Of a DNA stretch of 64,000 nucleotides, positions 60,620-64,000 are shown piece by piece. Source of the stretch: Paramagnetospirillum kuznetsovii (GTDB lineage: Bacteria; Pseudomonadota; Alphaproteobacteria; Rhodospirillales; Magnetospirillaceae); the NCBI RefSeq assembly GCF_003284725.1, contig NZ_PGTO01000012.1, positions 40,459 through 104,458 of the forward strand, read 5' to 3'. Made by a program: the position numbers and the translations under genes. Position 1 is the first letter of the stretch. Each line of letters begins with the position of its first letter. The notes under the pieces are model-generated. The model did no database searches and was not told the DNA's origin. It was given only the letters and a program-made list of their open reading frames with translations.

Positions 60620-61999
60620 ATGCCGTCAGCCTTGTGGTCGCTTGAGTCGCTGCCGCCCGTCCGCCGGGCGGAGATGCGGGGCTGGGTTCTGCTGGCGGTG
60701 GGGTCGTTGGCGGTGGCGGGAACCCTGGCCCTGCTGCTGGGCCTGTCGCGCACGCCCAAGGTGCAGGATTGGCTGCCCTGGGGGCCGCATTTCTTCTATC
60801 GCGCCCTGGTCACCCATGTGGTGCTGTCCTTTGAGGTCTGGTTCCTGGCGGCGCTGGGCGCGCTGTCGGCCATGGCGGCGCCGCCGGGGGTCTGGGGCGA
60901 CCGGTTGGGACGGCTGGGCTTGGTCCTGGGGGCTGCTGGCGTCGTGCTGCTGCTGATCCCGGCCCTGGCCGATCAGGGCGAGCCCTCGCTCAACAATTAT
61001 GTGCCGGTGGTGGGGCACAAGCTGTTCTATGTGGGACTGGGAGTGCATGCCATCGGCGTGGCGCTGGCCAGTGTCCGGCTGCTGCCGCTGCTGTGGCGGC
61101 GGCCACGGGTTTGCGCGGCCTACGGCATCGCCTGCGGCGCTCTGATTTATCTGGCGGCTCTGATCTGCTTTGGTCTCGCCTGGGCGTTGATCCCGGCGGG
61201 AACGGACCCTGACCTGTTCAATGAGCGGGTGTTCTGGGGCGGCGGCCATGTCCTGCAACTGCTCAACACCCTCATCCTGATGGTGGCGTGGCAAAGCCTG
61301 TCCGAGCGGCAATACGGCAGCGGGCCGCTTCCCGCCGCCCTGGCCAATGCCTGCTTCGCCGCCTTGGCCCTGTTCGCCGCCGCCTCGCCCCTGATCTACG
61401 CCTTGGGCGGCGACGTGCTGGGACTGGATCACCGCCAGATCTTCACCCGCCTGCTGTGGGTGGGATTGCCGCTGCCGCCCCTGGTCATGGGGCTGGGCGT
61501 CGCCTGGCGATTGATCTCGGCGCCCCGGGACTGGCGCTCGCCCGCCTTCCTGGCGCTGGCCTTGTCCCTGTTCGTCTTCGCGGTCGGCGGTTTCGCCGGG
61601 TTCTTCCTGGGCGTCGCCGATACGCGGACGCCGTCCCATTACCATGCGGTAATCGGCGGCGTGCAATTGGGGCTGATGGGCATGGTGCTTGCCGTCATGC
61701 TGCCGCTGCTGGGCCAGACCGCCGGGCAGGGCAGGGCGGTAAGGGTTCAGTTCCACCTCTACGGCTGGGGCCAGCTCGTCCATGCCCTGGGCTTCTTCCT
61801 GGCGGGCGCCGCCGGAGTGCCGCGCAAGACCACCGGCATCGACCAGGGATTGGACACCTTGTGGAAGAAGGTCTCCATGGGCGTGGTGGGCATGGGAACC
61901 GGCCTCGCGGTCCTCGGCGGCGTCATCTTTGTCTGGATGGCCCTGGTGCGGTTGCTGCGCCCGACCGTTGCGCAGAGGGCGGAGAGCGGCCATGAATAG
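60620..61999 (+). CDS. Divergent heme-copper oxidoreductase subunit I-like protein
   Basis: A 459-residue protein with about 12 spans. A subunit I His pattern can be traced by eye: H66 (span 2, low-spin heme), H210 in WGGGHVLQLLN (Cu_B position), D270-H271 where the His-His pair should be, and H340/H342 in SHYHAVIG for the high-spin/low-spin hemes. The motif GVPRK occurs near 399, as in NorB/CcoN-type proteins. The HVLQLL context has no Tyr and one Cu_B His is Asp. Families with changed Cu_B ligands have been proposed as NO reductases. The next gene encodes a Cu_A protein, overlapping by 8 bp. Assignment is moderate because the alignment is manual. Confidence 0.72.
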   Translation: MPSALWSLESLPPVRRAEMRGWVLLAVGSLAVAGTLALLLGLSRTPKVQDWLPWGPHFFYRALVTHVVLSFEVWFLAALGALSAMAAPPGVWGDRLGRLGLVLGAAGVVLLLIPALADQGEPSLNNYVPVVGHKLFYVGLGVHAIGVALASVRLLPLLWRRPRVCAAYGIACGALIYLAALICFGLAWALIPAGTDPDLFNERVFWGGGHVLQLLNTLILMVAWQSLSERQYGSGPLPAALANACFAALALFAAASPLIYALGGDVLGLDHRQIFTRLLWVGLPLPPLVMGLGVAWRLISAPRDWRSPAFLALALSLFVFAVGGFAGFFLGVADTRTPSHYHAVIGGVQLGLMGMVLAVMLPLLGQTAGQGRAVRVQFHLYGWGQLVHALGFFLAGAAGVPRKTTGIDQGLDTLWKKVSMGVVGMGTGLAVLGGVIFVWMALVRLLRPTVAQRAESGHE

Positions 62000-62471
62000 C
62001 AATGCCCGCGCCGCCGCCTCGGCCCTGCTGCTGGCCACCATCCTGCTGTTGGCCGGTTGGCTGGCGGGGCGAACGGGGGCCGATATCCTGCCCGCCGAGT
62101 CCTATGCCGCCAATCCCATCGACTTCGTCACCCGTACCGAAGCGATGATCGCGGCCTCGCAGGTGGGGCGCACGGCGGAGGGAATGCCGGTGGTACGGCC
62201 GCCGCCGGGCGATGTTTATGTGCGGGTTCGCCGCTGGGAGTTCAGCCCGGCGCTGGAACTGGCCCCCGGCCAGACTTACCGCCTGCATCTGCTGTCCGAG
62301 GACGTGGTCCATTCCGCCGCCATCGGCGACGCCGAGGTGCTGCTGGAGCCCAATACCGTCAAGGTGGTGACGCTGAAGGCCCCCGCCACGGGCCGGGTGC
62401 GCATCCAGTGCGGCGAGTATTGCGGCCTCGGCCATACCAAGATGATCGGCAGTATCGAGGCGGTTCCTTAA
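61992..62471 (+). CDS. Second Cu_A-domain protein (subunit II-like)
   Basis: A 159-residue protein with an N-terminal span (ALLLATILLLAGWLAG) and a cupredoxin domain with full Cu_A ligands: H107, C140, C144, H148, M151 (CGEYCGLGHTKM). It is related in build to the 55346 protein. It overlaps the divergent subunit I-like gene by 8 bp, so the two form a couple. Confidence 0.88.
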   Translation: MNSNARAAASALLLATILLLAGWLAGRTGADILPAESYAANPIDFVTRTEAMIAASQVGRTAEGMPVVRPPPGDVYVRVRRWEFSPALELAPGQTYRLHLLSEDVVHSAAIGDAEVLLEPNTVKVVTLKAPATGRVRIQCGEYCGLGHTKMIGSIEAVP

Positions 62472-62539
62472 AGGCGCTCGCTTGACGGCACTCCTGGCCG
62501 GTGGGAAGCTTATTTTCCCACCACCGGAGCGAGGATTCC

Positions 62540-63907
62540 ATGGCAGCCAAGAAACCCGAACAGGTCGCCAAGGCCCTGGGCTTGCGCCCGGACTTCGTCT
62601 GGGGCGTGTCCACCTCTGCCTTCCAGGTGGAGGGCGCCACCAAGGAAGACGGGCGCGGCCCCAGCATCTGGGACACCCGCTGTCGCCTGCAAGGTGGCGT
62701 CTGGGGCGGCGTCAATGCCGATACCGCCTGCGATCACTATCATCGCTGGCCGGAAGACATCGCCCTGATGAAGGAGATCGGTGTCGCCGCCTATCGCTTC
62801 TCGCTGGGCTGGCCGCGCTTGCAGCCGAGAGGGCGGGGGGCTGCGAACCAGGCCGGTCTCGACTTCTACGACCGCCTGATCGACGGCTTGTTGGACGCCG
62901 GGATCGAACCCTGGGTCTGCCTCTATCATTGGGATCTGCCCCAAGCGCTGGACGATCTCGGCGGCTGGACCAACCGCGACAGCGCCGGATGGTTCGCCGA
63001 TTATGCGGTGCTGGCGGCCAAGCGCTATGGCGACCGGGTCAAGAACTGGGCCACCTTCAATGAATTCTCCGTCTTCACCATGTTCGGCTACGCCATCGAC
63101 TGGGCGGCGCCGGGGGTGACCGACAAATCGGCCCATATGCGGGCGATCCACCACGTCAATCTGGCCCATGGCGCCGGAGTGGACGTGCTGCGCGATCATG
63201 TGCCGGGCGCCTCCATCGGCGCCATCCACAATCGCCAGATCGTGCGGCCCGAGGGCGGGCTGGAGGAAAACAAACCGGCGGCCGAGCTTCTCAATGCCCA
63301 CTGGAATCTGGTCTTCGCCGATCCCCAGCATCTCGGCCATTATCCTTCCATCGTGCTCGACCATATGGAGCCCCATGTCAGGGCGGGCGACATGGCGGCC
63401 ATCTGCCGCCCCACCGACTGGATCGGCCTGAACCATTACGGCCCCATCTACGCCAAGGTCGATCCCACCACCACCTGGGGCTATGGCTGGGGCAATCCGC
63501 CGGAATCGGCCAATCACCCGGAAGTGGGCTGGCCCATCTTCCCCGAGGTGTTCCGTGACGAGCTGCTGGAACTGACCCGGCGCTACAAGATGCCCATCTA
63601 TGTGACCGAGAACGGCTGCGGCGGCGGAGCGGGCAGCGACACGCCCGACGAGAACGGCGAGGTCAAGGACACCCACCGCATCGCCTATTTCCGCGAATAC
63701 ACCCAGGCCATGCGCGATGCCGTCAAGCAGGGCGCCGATCTGCGCGGCTATTTCGTCTGGGCGCTGTTGGACAATTTCGAATGGGGATCGGGCTATGGGC
63801 CGCGCTTTGGCCTATTGCACGTGGATTTCGAGACCCAGAAGCGGACCTTGAAGAATTCCGGCAAATGGTATCGCGGCTTCATTCGCGGCGAGCATGGCGG
63901 AACCTAG
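62540..63907 (+). CDS. Beta-glucosidase, glycoside hydrolase family 1
   Basis: A 455-residue GH1 enzyme of normal length. FVWGVSTSAFQVEGA at the N terminus, acid/base Glu at E175 in TFNEFS, nucleophile E357 in YVTENGC, and WALLDNFEWGSGYGPRFGL near the end. It is cytoplasmic (no signal peptide) and hydrolyses beta-glucosides or related sugars. No linked sugar transporter is in view, and there is no functional link to the respiratory locus. Confidence 0.94.
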   Translation: MAAKKPEQVAKALGLRPDFVWGVSTSAFQVEGATKEDGRGPSIWDTRCRLQGGVWGGVNADTACDHYHRWPEDIALMKEIGVAAYRFSLGWPRLQPRGRGAANQAGLDFYDRLIDGLLDAGIEPWVCLYHWDLPQALDDLGGWTNRDSAGWFADYAVLAAKRYGDRVKNWATFNEFSVFTMFGYAIDWAAPGVTDKSAHMRAIHHVNLAHGAGVDVLRDHVPGASIGAIHNRQIVRPEGGLEENKPAAELLNAHWNLVFADPQHLGHYPSIVLDHMEPHVRAGDMAAICRPTDWIGLNHYGPIYAKVDPTTTWGYGWGNPPESANHPEVGWPIFPEVFRDELLELTRRYKMPIYVTENGCGGGAGSDTPDENGEVKDTHRIAYFREYTQAMRDAVKQGADLRGYFVWALLDNFEWGSGYGPRFGLLHVDFETQKRTLKNSGKWYRGFIRGEHGGT

Positions 63908-63923
63908 TGTCCGTCTGATTTAT

Positions 63924-63956
63924 GTGGAATCGGTTTTTCCTTTTCGTCACCCTCGG
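63924..63956. repeat. 33-bp exact repeat, copy 2
   Basis: Identical to 28152-28184 over 33 bp; lies 17 bp after the beta-glucosidase stop. The sequence after it is partly similar (ggact/ggccg...tgacc), suggesting a longer dispersed element that runs beyond the window. Confidence 0.8.
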
Positions 63957-64000
63957 GCCGTGACCCACGGCTGTCCGGTTTAAATCGACGTGGTTTCATC

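Overview
The window is a GC-rich, tightly packed chromosomal segment, best explained as a Rhodospirillales alphaproteobacterium close to Magnetospirillum. That assignment is an inference from gene content: anaerobic aromatic degradation next to respiration, alphaproteobacterial gene styles, many ATGA/GTGA overlaps and several TTG starts. No rRNA, tRNA, CRISPR, transposase, phage or magnetosome gene was found.

Layout. 1-353 holds the start of a PAS-domain gene leaving the left edge. 612-5241 is a Liv-type ABC importer (livKHMGF). 5348-6154 is an FTR1-type iron permease. 6219-11447 (minus) is a five-gene 2-oxoacid oxidoreductase in the padE-F-G-H-I order of phenylglyoxylate dehydrogenase. 11710-14325 is a metallo-beta-lactamase/cyclic-nucleotide-binding/hemerythrin fusion. 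14632-15570 is a PaaX-type repressor. 15803-19714 (minus) is a putrescine-type ABC importer. 19881-25138 is a MarR regulator, the three subunits of 4-hydroxybenzoyl-CoA reductase (hcrC-A-B) and an XdhC-like maturation factor. 25243-28128 holds NnrS, a SAM hydrolase and an MBL enzyme. 28503-29969 (minus) is a motA/motB stator pair. 30096-35692 is an acyl-CoA synthetase/GNAT fusion divergent from a MaoC-Pta fusion and acetate kinase. 35829-47513 is mixed housekeeping: small proteins, a cNMP-domain protein with DedA, purEK, a degenerate GGDEF protein, a hybrid kinase with its response regulator, cell-wall enzymes and a rhodanese. 47669-53230 is assimilatory sulfate reduction (cysI-H-D-NC). 53360-62471 is a heme-copper oxidoreductase locus. 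62540-63907 is a GH1 beta-glucosidase.

How it fits together. Phenylglyoxylate dehydrogenase and 4-hydroxybenzoyl-CoA reductase are peripheral steps that feed aromatic compounds to benzoyl-CoA without oxygen, so the first 25 kb looks like an anaerobic aromatic island with its own regulators (PaaX, MarR) and possibly its own importer (Liv). NnrS and the respiratory locus fit a denitrifying, NO-exposed lifestyle.

The most unusual part is 55171-62471. A ba3-like oxidase subunit I keeps all heme and Cu_B histidines but has Gln235 where O2 reductases have the catalytic Tyr. Downstream, after a strong terminator, come an SCO protein, a fusion of a di-heme cytochrome b with two 4Fe-4S clusters and an MvhD/FlpD-like domain, an unknown anchored protein, a second very divergent subunit I-like protein and its own Cu_A protein. 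This looks like a little-described heme-copper system, most plausibly NO reductase related.

Intergenic DNA carries a family of dispersed inverted-repeat elements (near 10.3, 14.4, 28.2 and 40.6 kb). The 40.6 kb copy is interrupted by a 98-bp insertion flanked by a 7-bp duplication. REP-like palindromes are also present.
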